From: Rhizobium sp. Q54
GTDB taxonomy: Bacteria; Pseudomonadota; Alphaproteobacteria; SMXS01
Direction of reading: 5' to 3'
Length of the DNA stretch: 45,226 nt
Assembly (NCBI GenBank): GCA_945907245.1
Contig: CAMDTB010000025.1
Coordinates: 1-45,226 of the forward strand
The position numbers and the translations under genes were made by a program. Of the stretch, positions 23,445 to 33,701 are shown one piece after another. The stretch's first letter is position 1. The number at the start of each line of letters is the position of its first letter. The notes beneath the pieces were generated by a model. The model was not told the DNA's origin, did no database searches, and was given only the letters and a program-made list of their open reading frames with translations.

Positions 23445-24458
23445 ATGCCCGAGAACACCGTCGTGCGCTTCGTCAAGCGGCCCACCGGCTTCGTCGACGA
23501 GTCCAGCTTCGCCATCGAGTCCGCGACCATGCCGACACCGGCCGACGGCCAGATCCTGCTGCGCAACTTCTACCATTCGCTCGACCCCTATATGCGCCCC
23601 CGCATGACCGAGATGGACAGCTACACGCCGCCGTTCGAGGTCGGGCAGATCATGGACGGCGGCGGCATGGGCGTGGTCGTCGACTCGCGCCACCCCGACT
23701 ACCAGCCCGGCGACGTCGTGATGGGCATGCTGCAATGGGCCGAATACCAGGCGGCCGACGTGGGCGGCTTCATGCGCAAGATCGAACCGGGCGTGGCTCC
23801 GTGGAAGGACTATCTTGGCGTCCTGGGCGGCGCATCGCTGACCGCCTATGTGGGCATGAAGCTGATCGGCGAGCCCAAGCCCGGCGAGACCCTTTACGTC
23901 TCCGCCGCCTCCGGCGCCGTCGGCTCCATCGCCGCCCAGATGGGCAAGATCATGGGTTGCCGCGTGGTCGGCTCGGCCGGCACCGACGACAAGGTGGCGT
24001 GGCTGCGCGACGAGCTGGGCCTCGACGCCGCGTTCAACTACCGCACGGTCACCAGCATGGATGCCGCCTTCAGCGAGCATTGTCCGGAGGGAATCGACAT
24101 CGATTTCGAGAACGTCGGCGGCGCGACGCTGCAGGCGGTGCTGGACCATATCCGGCCACACGGGCGTATCATCATGTGCGGCGCCATTTCCGAGTACAAC
24201 GTTGAAGGCCCGGGCCTGAAGCACATCTTCCGCATTGTCAGCCACAAGGTCCGGATGCAGGGCTTCATCGTCTCCGACCATTTCGACATGATGCCCGCCT
24301 TCGCCGCCGACATGGCCTGCTGGCTGAAGGACGGCAAGATCAAGTACCGGGAAACGGTGGTCGAAGGCATCGAGACCATGCCGAAGGCCCTGGTCGGCCT
24401 GTTCCGCGGCGAGAACTTCGGCAAGCTCATCGTGAAGGTCGGCCACGAGCCGAACTAG
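23445..24458 (+). CDS. NADP-dependent medium-chain reductase, CurA/prostaglandin-reductase-like
   Basis: A protein of 337 residues of the zinc-free MDR group. NFYHSLDPYMRPRM is the family-typical N-terminal motif, SAASGAVGSIAAQMGKIMGC is the cofactor-binding Rossmann motif, and YFENVGG-like DFENVGG and EYN are substrate-side motifs. It reduces alpha,beta-unsaturated ketones or aldehydes with NADPH. The start ATG 23445 has AAGGAA upstream. It is separated from the thioesterases by the inverted repeat, so it probably has its own promoter. Confidence 0.91.
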   Translation: MPENTVVRFVKRPTGFVDESSFAIESATMPTPADGQILLRNFYHSLDPYMRPRMTEMDSYTPPFEVGQIMDGGGMGVVVDSRHPDYQPGDVVMGMLQWAEYQAADVGGFMRKIEPGVAPWKDYLGVLGGASLTAYVGMKLIGEPKPGETLYVSAASGAVGSIAAQMGKIMGCRVVGSAGTDDKVAWLRDELGLDAAFNYRTVTSMDAAFSEHCPEGIDIDFENVGGATLQAVLDHIRPHGRIIMCGAISEYNVEGPGLKHIFRIVSHKVRMQGFIVSDHFDMMPAFAADMACWLKDGKIKYRETVVEGIETMPKALVGLFRGENFGKLIVKVGHEPN

Positions 24459-24461
24459 AGC

Positions 24462-24962
24462 CTACGCCTTCAGCAGCTCGTAGGCCGCGATCACGCTCTT
24501 GAAACGCTCGGCGGCTTCGTCGTCGCCGGGGTTGGCGTCGGGGTGGTGCTTCTTGGCGAGGTCGCGGAAGGCGGCCTTGATCTCGGCCGGATCGGCGGCG
24601 CCGTCGAGGCCGAGCACGTCGAGCGCGGCGTTGCGCTCGCGCTCTTCCTTGGTCACGCCGCTGGAGGTATCGCGCCAGGTGCCCGCGTCACGAAAGCCGC
24701 GCGCCTGCTTCATTTCCTCGCGCATCACCCGCGCGGCCTCTTCCTGGGTCAGGCCCTTGAAGTAGTTCCAGTTGCGGTTGTAGGCGCCGGCATGTTCCTG
24801 GCAGAACCAGAACTTTTCCGGCGAGTCGCGGAACTTGGGCGCGGGGCAGTCGCCGGCCTCGTTGCAGCCTTCCCAGTCGCACATGCGCACGGACACGGCG
24901 TCCTGCCGTGTATTCCCGTATCCGCCCCAGCGCGGAAAACCCCAGCTCTTGGATCGCGTCAT
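24462..24962 (-). CDS. J-domain co-chaperone with N-terminal Cys/His cluster
   Basis: A protein of 166 residues. The C-terminal J domain (about 110-166) carries the HPD motif ([10 protein letters not shown]) needed to stimulate DnaK ATPase. The N-terminal half has CDWEGC, then GDC and FCQEH, a pattern that could bind one zinc, plus aromatic residues (WNYFKGL). The J domain at the C-terminus is atypical compared with DnaJ proper. Similar proteins are conserved in Alphaproteobacteria without a known client. It is convergent with the MDR gene, 3 bases apart. Confidence 0.88.
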   Translation of the reverse strand: MTRSKSWGFPRWGGYGNTRQDAVSVRMCDWEGCNEAGDCPAPKFRDSPEKFWFCQEHAGAYNRNWNYFKGLTQEEAARVMREEMKQARGFRDAGTWRDTSSGVTKEERERNAALDVLGLDGAADPAEIKAAFRDLAKKHHPDANPGDDEAAERFKSVIAAYELLKA

Positions 24963-25028
24963 GTCGGTTCCGACTCAGAGATCGTCGATTTTATCATGAA
25001 GTCGTGACCGCGGCGCAGGACCGCAAGG

Positions 25029-26453
25029 TCATAACACCCCGTCCGAAGACGGTGCATCCTGCCATTCCGGCCCGGTCCCCGGCTGCGGCCCGGCCGGCAA
25101 AGGTTCCGCCGCCGGCGTCTCCGTGGCAGGCGACGTCTCGGTGGGCATGTCCGGGGTATCGTCGTCAACTTCCAGGGGCTCCGGCGCTTCCCACTCCTCC
25201 TTGGGCAGCAGGGTGTCGCGGGCTTGCGATTCGACGATCAGCCCCAGCCCTTGGGCCTTCATCCGCGCGCGATCCGAAAGCTGGCCTGCGACCACCAGGC
25301 CGCGCCATTTAATCTGCGGCGTCTGGTAGCCGGCGAGCGCCGCCGTGGTCTTCGCGAACCATTCGGTCCAGTGGATGCGGTCCGCCGGCATGGTGATGGC
25401 GAGGCCGCCGTCATCCGTGACCATGGCGAGGTTGGAGTCGATCTCCTCGAACCGGACGATGGCATGAACCGTCGCGTGATAGGCCCGCATCATCTCGACC
25501 GACCGCTGCATCAGCAGCGCGGCCAGGTCGGAATCGACCTGGCTGGCGCGGCGGATCACCGCCTGCCGGTTCATCACGCCCTGCATGCTCTCGAGCGCCA
25601 TGGTGATGATGGTCTCGTGCCGCGGCGTAAAATAGTTGTTGTCCATGAACGCGTCGATTTCGCTGCTTTCCGCCCACATCGCCTTGAGCGCCGCGCGGTT
25701 GCGCATCCGCAGATCCTCGGGCGTCATGTCGCGCAGGATCTGGTTGGCCTGCCGCGTGTAATGGATGGCACTCAGCGCCTTGCCGGCGATGGCCGGAAGC
25801 GACACGGGAATCATCGCGCCCTTGAACGCCAGGCCGCCGGCGAAGCCGGCATAGGAGACGTCGTTGATCTCCTTCTGCAGGGTGACGTTGGCGGAATAGA
25901 CGTCGACGCCCAGCTTGAACGCCAGCTTCCGCTTCAGCGCGGAATAGCCGAGCAGCTCGGCCGGATAGCTGTCCTCCTGCTCGCCGCGGCTGCCCGAAAC
26001 CATCTCACCGACCCGCTTGCCGAACTTCCACAGGGCGACGGGAACGCCCTTGACCGTCTCGATCGGCGCCTCGACCAGCGCCTTGACGCCCTTGTAGGGG
26101 CTCTTGGCGGCCGAGGCGAAGCCCGAGGCGAATGCCTTGGTGGTCTTGATCTTGCGCAGCTGCGCGATCGCGCGGGTCTCGGCGACGTATTTCTCCAGCA
26201 GGTCCTGGGTCACCACGTCGTAGCCGCCATAGCTCGTGGACAATATGAAGCGGTTCGAGAATCCCTGCGCGGTGACCTCGCCGATCACCTGGAACGTCTC
26301 GCCCTTCTGCAACTCCGGCGGCAGCAGCTGCGACGGCGGAAACGTCATCGGCGGCTCGAACGCCTCGGCGCGCGCCCACCGGGGCAGCATTCCGAGTACC
26401 GGGACGGCGGCTGCCGCCTTCACCAATGTCCTGCGTTTCAGGTCTGGCCTCAT
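25029..26453 (-). CDS. Exported protein of unknown function with Tat-like signal
   Basis: A protein of 474 residues. The N-terminus MRPDLKRRTLVKAAAAVPVLG has a twin-arginine followed by a hydrophobic stretch and an ARA cleavage-like site near residue 29, so export by Tat is plausible. The body (30-415) is mainly helical, with one hydrophobic Gly/Ala stretch (about 195-230), which could associate with the membrane. The last 55 residues are acidic and Pro/Thr-rich, probably disordered. I recognise no enzyme motif or family. A hairpin that also resembles an EcfG promoter lies 45 bases upstream. Confidence 0.75.
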   Translation of the reverse strand: MRPDLKRRTLVKAAAAVPVLGMLPRWARAEAFEPPMTFPPSQLLPPELQKGETFQVIGEVTAQGFSNRFILSTSYGGYDVVTQDLLEKYVAETRAIAQLRKIKTTKAFASGFASAAKSPYKGVKALVEAPIETVKGVPVALWKFGKRVGEMVSGSRGEQEDSYPAELLGYSALKRKLAFKLGVDVYSANVTLQKEINDVSYAGFAGGLAFKGAMIPVSLPAIAGKALSAIHYTRQANQILRDMTPEDLRMRNRAALKAMWAESSEIDAFMDNNYFTPRHETIITMALESMQGVMNRQAVIRRASQVDSDLAALLMQRSVEMMRAYHATVHAIVRFEEIDSNLAMVTDDGGLAITMPADRIHWTEWFAKTTAALAGYQTPQIKWRGLVVAGQLSDRARMKAQGLGLIVESQARDTLLPKEEWEAPEPLEVDDDTPDMPTETSPATETPAAEPLPAGPQPGTGPEWQDAPSSDGVL

Positions 26454-26494
26454 GGCCCTTGTTATAGGGATAGCGTCCCGTGGATGCCAAAGGA

Positions 26495-26520
26495 AACAGC
26501 GGGCCGCAGCCCGCCGTTCC
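26495..26520 (-). promoter_or_regulatory. Hairpin after pckA that also resembles an EcfG promoter
   Basis: On the minus strand: GGAAC, exactly 17 bases, TGTT (one mismatch to the EcfG -10 CGTT), 42 bases before the exported protein's start codon. The same 17 bases form GCGGGC-TGCG-GCCCGC followed by TGTTTCCTTT, a plausible pckA terminator 25 bases past its stop. One or both readings may be real; sequence alone does not decide. Confidence 0.4.
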
Positions 26521-26543
26521 GCAAACCGGTTATCGCAGAAGGA

Positions 26544-28172
<1,629 letters not shown>

Positions 28173-28229
28173 GACGAGTGGTGAGTGCGTCGAACGCCGT
28201 TTTCAAAGGTCCGCCCCAATTCGCGCATC

Positions 28230-28259
28230 GGTATAGTCACAGACGGGTTTGGCTGGCAA
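28230..28259 (-). promoter_or_regulatory. Candidate sigma-70 promoter of pckA
   Basis: On the minus strand: TTGCCA, 18 bases, TATACC, about 58 bases ahead of the pckA start codon. Each hexamer matches 4-5 consensus positions. This is a weak but well-placed candidate. Confidence 0.35.
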
Positions 28260-28300
28260 CGAGAGAATTTACCGGATTGTGACACTACCGCTCAAAGCCC

Positions 28301-29026
28301 TTATGACGTAGGCGCAACCCGCGCTCGTTTGACCAAATCGACCAGCGCTATCCGCGCTTCCTGAGAAGACGCAACGAACGTGTCGAAAGTGAGACGCAGG
28401 CGTCTCGATCCATCGGCGATATCAAAGCCTTCCGGATCGATGCCGGTCATCCGCCAGGCACCGGGCGCCGCGCCTTTCAGCGCCGTCGCGTAGAGCGCGA
28501 TCGCATCGGCATGGTCCTCGTTCATGTGCGAAACGATGCCGGATTCCGCGTCGGCGAGCGGCGTCCACGCGGCTTCGGGCAGCAGCAATTCATCAGGCTG
28601 AATCCAGGCGATTCGTCCGAACCCGGCGACGAGGTGTGCACGCTCGACGGCAAAGCGCCACAGTCCGAAATCGGCGAAGCCGGCGTAGCGCTCGGCACCG
28701 GAATGCTGCGCAACATAACGTTCCTTCAGCCTGACGTCGTCGGATGGCCGCAGCGTGCCGAGCAGCGTCACCCTCGGGCCGTCGAGGCTGCCGCCGCCGC
28801 CATCCACCAGCAAGCTTGCGACGGGTGTTCGCCGCAGGTTCATGGTATGCTGCGCGAGACTTGAGATAAAGAAGACCGGCGCACCGCCACCATCGGCGGC
28901 GATTTCCACCAGCGACACGTAGGGTGAGCCGTCTTCCATCACGGTGCCCAAAGAGGCGTGCCGCGCGGACCGGATCAGGAACCTTGCGGCACTTCCGGCG
29001 TTAGAGGTATCTGGTTCCGTCAGCAT
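28301..29026 (-). CDS. hugZ: HugZ-like split-barrel protein (PNPOx fold with DUF2470)
   Basis: A protein of 241 residues. The N-terminal FMN-binding split barrel (about 10-150; RHASLGTVMEDGSPYVSLV, SLLVDGG) is followed by a C-terminal DUF2470 domain (SHMNEDHADAIALYA). This architecture is that of HugZ haem-degrading enzymes and related pyridoxamine-oxidase-like proteins; the MNEDH motif is typical. True haem oxygenase activity is not shown by sequence. It faces away from chvI; I see no iron-regulatory box in the 125-base gap. Confidence 0.83.
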   Translation of the reverse strand: MLTEPDTSNAGSAARFLIRSARHASLGTVMEDGSPYVSLVEIAADGGGAPVFFISSLAQHTMNLRRTPVASLLVDGGGGSLDGPRVTLLGTLRPSDDVRLKERYVAQHSGAERYAGFADFGLWRFAVERAHLVAGFGRIAWIQPDELLLPEAAWTPLADAESGIVSHMNEDHADAIALYATALKGAAPGAWRMTGIDPEGFDIADGSRRLRLTFDTFVASSQEARIALVDLVKRARVAPTS

Positions 29027-29060
29027 GAGTGAGGTGCTGCCCTTATGTGGTCACGATTGA

Positions 29061-29076
29061 TTGCAAAGGTTGCAAA
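29061..29076. promoter_or_regulatory. Direct repeat TTGCAAA upstream of chvI
   Basis: TTGCAAA-GG-TTGCAAA gives two identical heptamers 9 bases apart, placed 76 bases before the chvI start in the hugZ/chvI divergent gap. OmpR-type regulators such as ChvI bind direct repeats about one helical turn apart, so an autoregulatory site is possible; this is inference. Confidence 0.3.
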
Positions 29077-29151
29077 AGCGCGCATAACGTCAAGATTCAA
29101 GGCACTCGGCAACTGGGCTGTCCGAGCCACGGTTCGGGTTGGGGAATAGCA

Positions 29152-29847
29152 ATGGCGACAATCGCACTGGTAGATGACGACCGCAACATCCTGACCTCCG
29201 TCGGCATGGCGCTGGAGGCCGAGGGTCTGGCGGTGCGTACCTATTCCGACGGCACGACGGCGCTCGCCGCGCTGACCGCCCAGCCCGCCGATCTGGCCGT
29301 GCTCGACGTCAAGATGCCGCGCATGGACGGGATGAAGTTGCTGCAGAAGCTCCGCCGCGTCACCGACATGCCGGTGATCTTCCTCACCTCCAAGGACGAG
29401 GAGATCGACGAGGTGCTGGGCCTGAAGCTGGGCGCCGACGACTATATCCGCAAGCCGTTCTCCCAGCGGCTGCTGATCGAGCGCATCCGCGCCATCCTGC
29501 GCCGCGCCGAAGGCCGCGCGGCCGCGCCAAACAGCGACAAGGTCATGGTCCGCGGCAAGCTGGTGATGGATCCGGGCCGCCATAGCTGCACCTGGGACGA
29601 CCAGCCGGTCACGCTGACTGTCACGGAGTTCCTCATCCTGCAGGCACTGGCGACCCGTCCAGGTCACGTCAAGACGCGCGACCAGCTGATGGACGCCGCG
29701 TATGACGATCAGGTCTACGTGGACGACCGTACGATCGACAGCCACATCAAGCGGCTGCGCAAGAAATTCCGCGAGATCGACGACAACTTCTCGGGCATCG
29801 AGACGCTGTACGGCATCGGCTACCGCTACGCCGAGGAAAAGACCTGA
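29152..29847 (+). CDS. chvI: OmpR-family response regulator ChvI
   Basis: A protein of 231 residues. The receiver (1-120) has acidic pocket residues DDD 8-10, phospho-acceptor Asp52 ([11 protein letters not shown]) and the conserved Lys near IRKPF. A winged-helix DNA-binding domain follows (about 135-228; [15 protein letters not shown]). It is the partner of the adjacent ChvG kinase. In rhizobia the pair controls envelope, acid stress and exopolysaccharide genes. ATG 29152 is preceded by GGGGAA; a longer reading from 29029 has no support. Confidence 0.95.
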   Translation: MATIALVDDDRNILTSVGMALEAEGLAVRTYSDGTTALAALTAQPADLAVLDVKMPRMDGMKLLQKLRRVTDMPVIFLTSKDEEIDEVLGLKLGADDYIRKPFSQRLLIERIRAILRRAEGRAAAPNSDKVMVRGKLVMDPGRHSCTWDDQPVTLTVTEFLILQALATRPGHVKTRDQLMDAAYDDQVYVDDRTIDSHIKRLRKKFREIDDNFSGIETLYGIGYRYAEEKT

Positions 29848-29871
29848 GCGTAGCGGCCGCGGAGCCGGGCG

Positions 29872-31602
29872 GTGAACTTCCGCAAATTATCCAGGCGTAG
29901 CGGAAGCCGTCCGGCGGCTTCCGCGTCGACCTATCACCGGCTCCCCTTCTCCGGTCTGACCGGCCGTATTCTCGTCCTCAACGTCATTGGTCTCGCCGTG
30001 CTCGTTGGCGGCATCCTCTATGTCAACCAGTACCGCACCGGGCTGATCGAGACCCGGCTGACGGCGTTACGCAGCCAGGCCGAGATGCTCGCCGGAGCCC
30101 TGGCGGAGACGGTCGAGAGCGAGACCGAGACCGGTGCGCTGGAGAAAGAGCGCGCCGCCGCACTGCTGCGTCGCCTGTCGGCCGACCGGACAGACCGGGT
30201 GCGGCTGTTCGAGATCGACGGCACGCTGTCCCTCGACACCCGCAAGCTCAACCCGTCAACCCAGGTCGTCACCATTCCCCTGCCGCCGCCCGGCCAGCGG
30301 GAACAGATCAGCATGGTCCAGGCGCTCTGGGAGAAATTCCGCGCCTTCTCGATCCGCACCATGTCGTCCGACCCGAACTACCCGCTCTATGAGGAACGCT
30401 ACGACCAGACCGCCGCCGACTACCCGGAGGTGCTGAAGGCGCTGACGGGCGAGCCGGACCAGATGGTGCGCGTCAAGGCCGATCGCTCGCTGGTGCTGAC
30501 CGTGGCGGTGCCCGTCGAGCATTTCCGGCATGTGCTGGGTGCGCTCCTCGTCTCGGTCGAAACCACCGAGATCGAGGAAGTGGTGCGTCAGGAACGCCTG
30601 GCCATCCTTGAGATATTCCTTGTCGCGCTGTCGGTGACGATGCTGCTGTCGTTCCTGCTCGCCGGCACCATCGCCCGGCCGGTGCAGCGGCTGGCGGCGT
30701 TCGCCCACACGGTGCGCCAGGGCCGCGGCCGGCAAGCCATCGTTCCCGACTTCTCCCGCCGGCGCGACGAGGTCGGGGATCTGTCGCGGGCGCTGCGCGA
30801 CATGACCCAGGCGCTGTACCGCCGCATCGATACCATCGAGGGCTTCGCCGCCGACGTTGCCCATGAGGTGAAGAATCCCCTGACATCGCTGCGCAGCGCG
30901 GTCGAGACCATGGAACGGACGCAGAATCCGGACCACAAGGTCAAGCTGATGCACATCATCAAGCACGACATCGACCGGCTGACCCGGCTCATCAGCGACA
31001 TCTCCAACGCCTCGCGCCTGGACGCGGAGCTGCTGCGCGCCGACATGCAGGAGATCGACGTGCCGTCGATGATGCGCGAGATCATCGGCATCTACGCCAA
31101 CCACGATGAAAAGGCCCTGTCGGGCAAGGGCGGCCGCCGGCCGCGCATCATGTTGGATGTGGAAGGCTATAACCTGGTGGTGTATGGAATCGAGAGCCAC
31201 CTGGGGCAGGTAATGCGCAACCTCATCGACAACGCGATTTCGTTCAGCCCGCCTGGCGGCGTCATCGCCATCAAGGTGCGCCGCAATCGCGACACGTTGT
31301 TCATTACCGTCGACGACGAAGGTCCCGGCATCCCCGACGAGCGGCTGGACGAGATTTTCGAGCGGTTCTATTCCGAGCGGCCCGAGGAAGAAGGCTTCGG
31401 CAGCCATTCGGGCCTGGGCCTGAACATCTCGCGCCAGATCATCGCCGTACACGACGGCTCGATCCGCGCCGAGAACCGCTACAGCCCGGAAGGTCCTGTC
31501 GGCCCGCCCATGGGCGCCCGGTTCACCATCACGTTGCCCGCCGTCGGGATGCAGCAGAAGAACCCCAAGGCGTCCGACCGGACACCGACAGAAATCGCAT
31601 GA
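29872..31602 (+). CDS. chvG: Envelope-sensing histidine kinase ChvG
   Basis: A protein of 576 residues. Membrane helices at about 33-50 and 244-266 bracket a periplasmic sensor region, followed by HAMP (267-320), HisKA with His331 (DVAHEVKNPLTSL), and an HATPase domain (NLIDNAISFSPPGG, DDEGPGIPD, GSHSGLGLNIS). It phosphorylates ChvI. The GTG start has GGAG upstream and lies 24 bases after chvI. The stop overlaps hprK by 4 bases (ATGA), so the kinase is co-translated with the phosphotransfer genes. Confidence 0.95.
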   Translation: MNFRKLSRRSGSRPAASASTYHRLPFSGLTGRILVLNVIGLAVLVGGILYVNQYRTGLIETRLTALRSQAEMLAGALAETVESETETGALEKERAAALLRRLSADRTDRVRLFEIDGTLSLDTRKLNPSTQVVTIPLPPPGQREQISMVQALWEKFRAFSIRTMSSDPNYPLYEERYDQTAADYPEVLKALTGEPDQMVRVKADRSLVLTVAVPVEHFRHVLGALLVSVETTEIEEVVRQERLAILEIFLVALSVTMLLSFLLAGTIARPVQRLAAFAHTVRQGRGRQAIVPDFSRRRDEVGDLSRALRDMTQALYRRIDTIEGFAADVAHEVKNPLTSLRSAVETMERTQNPDHKVKLMHIIKHDIDRLTRLISDISNASRLDAELLRADMQEIDVPSMMREIIGIYANHDEKALSGKGGRRPRIMLDVEGYNLVVYGIESHLGQVMRNLIDNAISFSPPGGVIAIKVRRNRDTLFITVDDEGPGIPDERLDEIFERFYSERPEEEGFGSHSGLGLNISRQIIAVHDGSIRAENRYSPEGPVGPPMGARFTITLPAVGMQQKNPKASDRTPTEIA

Positions 31603-32030
31603 CCACCATTCACGCCACCTGCGTCGACATCGACGGACTGGGGGTGCTGTTGCGAGGGCCATCGGGCTCGGGAAAGTCGGATCTGGCGCTGCGGCTGATC
31701 GATGCCGGCGCCCAGCTCGTCAGCGACGACTATACCGTTCTCGAGGTTCGCGGCGACCGACTGATCGGCACCGCGCCCCAGAGCATCAAGGGCATGCTGG
31801 AGGTCCGCGGCGTCGGCATCCTGCCGATGCCGGTGAAAGCCCGCTCGGTGATCGCCATGGTGGCCGACCTCGTCACCGACGGCGAGATCGAGCGCCTGCC
31901 CGATCCGGACGCCGCCGTGATCGACGGCGTCGTGGTCCCGAGGATACAGGTGGCGCCGTTCGAAATTTCAGCCGCCGCCAAGGTCCGCCTCGCGGCGAAG
32001 AAACACGCCCCACGGGACACCGGCACATGA
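31599..32030 (+). CDS. hprK: HPr kinase/phosphorylase, short alphaproteobacterial form
   Basis: A protein of 143 residues, only the C-terminal catalytic domain of the ~310-residue Firmicutes enzyme, as usual in Alphaproteobacteria. The P-loop GPSGSGKS covers residues 20-27, followed by LVSDDYTVLEV and VEVRGVGIL, which match the HprK signature. It phosphorylates a serine of HPr, encoded three genes downstream (Ser52), coupling the PTS phosphorylation state to regulation. ATGA overlaps occur on both sides. Confidence 0.94.
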   Translation: MTTIHATCVDIDGLGVLLRGPSGSGKSDLALRLIDAGAQLVSDDYTVLEVRGDRLIGTAPQSIKGMLEVRGVGILPMPVKARSVIAMVADLVTDGEIERLPDPDAAVIDGVVVPRIQVAPFEISAAAKVRLAAKKHAPRDTGT

Positions 32031-32953
32031 GCACCGCGCCGGCACGAACCAGGATCGTCCTGGTCACTGGTCTGTCGGGCGCCGGCCGCAGCTCGGCGCT
32101 CAAGGCGCTCGAGGATCTCGGCTACGAGGCGGTCGACAACGTGCCGTTCTCCCTGGTGCCCAACCTCGTCCAGCCCGCCGGCGACGATCCGGCCGACGAG
32201 CCCATGGGCGCGGTGGCGGTGGGCATCGACTGCCGCACCCGGGCGTTCAGCGCCGACCGGCTCGAGCGCCTGATGTCGACGTTGCGTGCCCGCGCCGACC
32301 TCGACGCCACGCTGGTCTTCCTCGACGCCAGCGACAGTGTGCTGAAGGGGCGCTTCACCGAGACCCGGCGCCGCCATCCCATGGCGGTCGACCGGCCCGT
32401 GCAGGATGGCATCGACCGGGAGCGCGAGATGCTGGCGCCGGTGCGCCAGTTCGCCGACGTGCTGATCGATACCTCCGAGCTGACTGGCCACGACCTGCGG
32501 CGGCTGATCCGCAACCAGTTCCACCTGGGCGAAACCGGTGGAATCGCCATCACGGTCGTCTCGTTTTCGTTTCCGCGCGGCCTGCCCCGTGACGCCGACA
32601 CCGTGTTCGACGTGCGCTTCCTGCGCAACCCCCACTACGTGCCCGAACTGAAGCCGCTGACCGGGCTCGACGCCGGAGTCGCGGACTACATCCGTGAGGA
32701 TCCGGAGTTCGAAGGGTTCTTCGGGCGGGTCAGCGACCTTGTCGTCAACCTGATGCCCAGCTATGTCCGGGAGGGAAAAGCCTACCTCACCATTGCGTTT
32801 GGCTGCACCGGCGGACGGCACAGGTCGGTCTTCCTCGCCGAAAGCCTCAGCAGCCTATTGCGCGACCGTGGCTTCGGGGTTACCACCGTGCACCGCGATG
32901 CCGGCGTGGAGTTGTCCGGCTCGTCGCCGCCTAGTCGTCAGGATAGCGATTAA
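32027..32953 (+). CDS. rapZ: RapZ-type RNase adapter / nucleotide-binding protein
   Basis: A protein of 308 residues. The P-loop-like GLSGAGRS (15-22) has Arg21 where most RapZ proteins have Lys, and VDNVPFSLVP follows. The C-terminal domain ends with the conserved GCTGGRHRSV. In E. coli RapZ guides RNase E to GlmZ and binds glucosamine-6-phosphate; alphaproteobacterial members sit in this hprK-EIIA-HPr cluster with an unproven role. The start overlaps hprK and the stop abuts the EIIA gene. Confidence 0.93.
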   Translation: MSTAPARTRIVLVTGLSGAGRSSALKALEDLGYEAVDNVPFSLVPNLVQPAGDDPADEPMGAVAVGIDCRTRAFSADRLERLMSTLRARADLDATLVFLDASDSVLKGRFTETRRRHPMAVDRPVQDGIDREREMLAPVRQFADVLIDTSELTGHDLRRLIRNQFHLGETGGIAITVVSFSFPRGLPRDADTVFDVRFLRNPHYVPELKPLTGLDAGVADYIREDPEFEGFFGRVSDLVVNLMPSYVREGKAYLTIAFGCTGGRHRSVFLAESLSSLLRDRGFGVTTVHRDAGVELSGSSPPSRQDSD

Positions 32954-33358
32954 ATGATCGGGTTGGTTCTCGTTACCCATGGCCGTCTGGCCGAGGAGTT
33001 CGTCGCCGCCATGGAGCATGTGGTCGGACCGCAGCGACAGGTCCAGGCGATCTCCATCGGCCCCGAGGACGACATGGAACGCCGGCGCAAGGATATCCTG
33101 GACGCCGTTGCATCGGTGGACTCGGGCAAGGGCGTCGTCCTGCTCACCGACATGTTCGGCGGCACGCCGTCCAATCTGGCCATTTCGATCATGGACAAGG
33201 CCAAGGTCGAGGTCATCGCCGGCATCAATCTGCCCATGCTCATCAAGCTCGCCAGCGTGCGCGTTTCCAGTTCCCTCGAGGACGCTGTTGCTTCCGCCCA
33301 GGAATCCGGGCGAAAATACATCAACGTCGCGTCCAAGCTGCTGACGGGTAAGGACTGA
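32954..33358 (+). CDS. Mannose-family PTS EIIA domain protein
   Basis: A protein of 134 residues of the EIIA(Man) fold, with phospho-acceptor His9 (LVLVTHGRLAEEF) and LLTDMFGGTPSN. There are no EIIB, EIIC or EIID genes nearby, so it is a regulatory phosphocarrier rather than a sugar transporter component, as in other Alphaproteobacteria. It takes phosphate from HPr, encoded directly downstream without a gap. Confidence 0.94.
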   Translation: MIGLVLVTHGRLAEEFVAAMEHVVGPQRQVQAISIGPEDDMERRRKDILDAVASVDSGKGVVLLTDMFGGTPSNLAISIMDKAKVEVIAGINLPMLIKLASVRVSSSLEDAVASAQESGRKYINVASKLLTGKD

Positions 33359-33643
33359 GTGCCGGGGGATTCTCCTCACAAGCGCGTGATGATCACCAAC
33401 CGCCGCGGGCTGCACGCCCGGGCGTCGGCGAAGTTCGTCAATCTGGCGGCCCAGTTCGACGCCACCGTCCACGTCACCGGGCCCAATGACGGCGAGAAGG
33501 TCGTGGGCACGTCGATCATGGGTTTGATGATGCTGGCCGCCGGTCCGGGCTCCAGCATCTGCATCGAGGCAAGCGGCCCGCAGGCGCGCGAAGCGCTCAA
33601 CGCCTTGGCATCATTGGTGGAAGCCAAGTTCGACGAGGATTGA
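33359..33643 (+). CDS. ptsH: Phosphocarrier protein HPr
   Basis: A protein of 94 residues with a GTG start. His19 (RRGLHARAS) receives phosphate from EI. Ser52 (GTSIMGLMML) is the site for HprK. Both sites are intact, so HPr could integrate PEP-dependent and ATP-dependent signals. No ptsI (EI) or ptsP is within the window; in many Alphaproteobacteria it lies elsewhere. It starts right after the EIIA stop and ends the operon. Confidence 0.95.
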   Translation: MPGDSPHKRVMITNRRGLHARASAKFVNLAAQFDATVHVTGPNDGEKVVGTSIMGLMMLAAGPGSSICIEASGPQAREALNALASLVEAKFDED

Positions 33644-33671
33644 TCGCCGAGTCGAAATTAAGATAGAAATA

Positions 33672-33689
33672 TATAAAGATATCTTTATA
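33672..33689. promoter_or_regulatory. Perfect 18-bp palindrome over the putative ahcY promoter
   Basis: TATAAAGAT-ATCTTTATA is a perfect palindrome in an AT-rich island, 60 bases before the ahcY start codon. A -10-like TATACT (33686-33691) overlaps its right arm. ArsR-family SahR regulators, which respond to S-adenosylhomocysteine, control ahcY in several Proteobacteria through AT-rich palindromes, so this is a candidate operator. No such regulator is encoded in the window. Confidence 0.6.
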
Positions 33690-33701
33690 CTTGCCGCCGC
33701 A

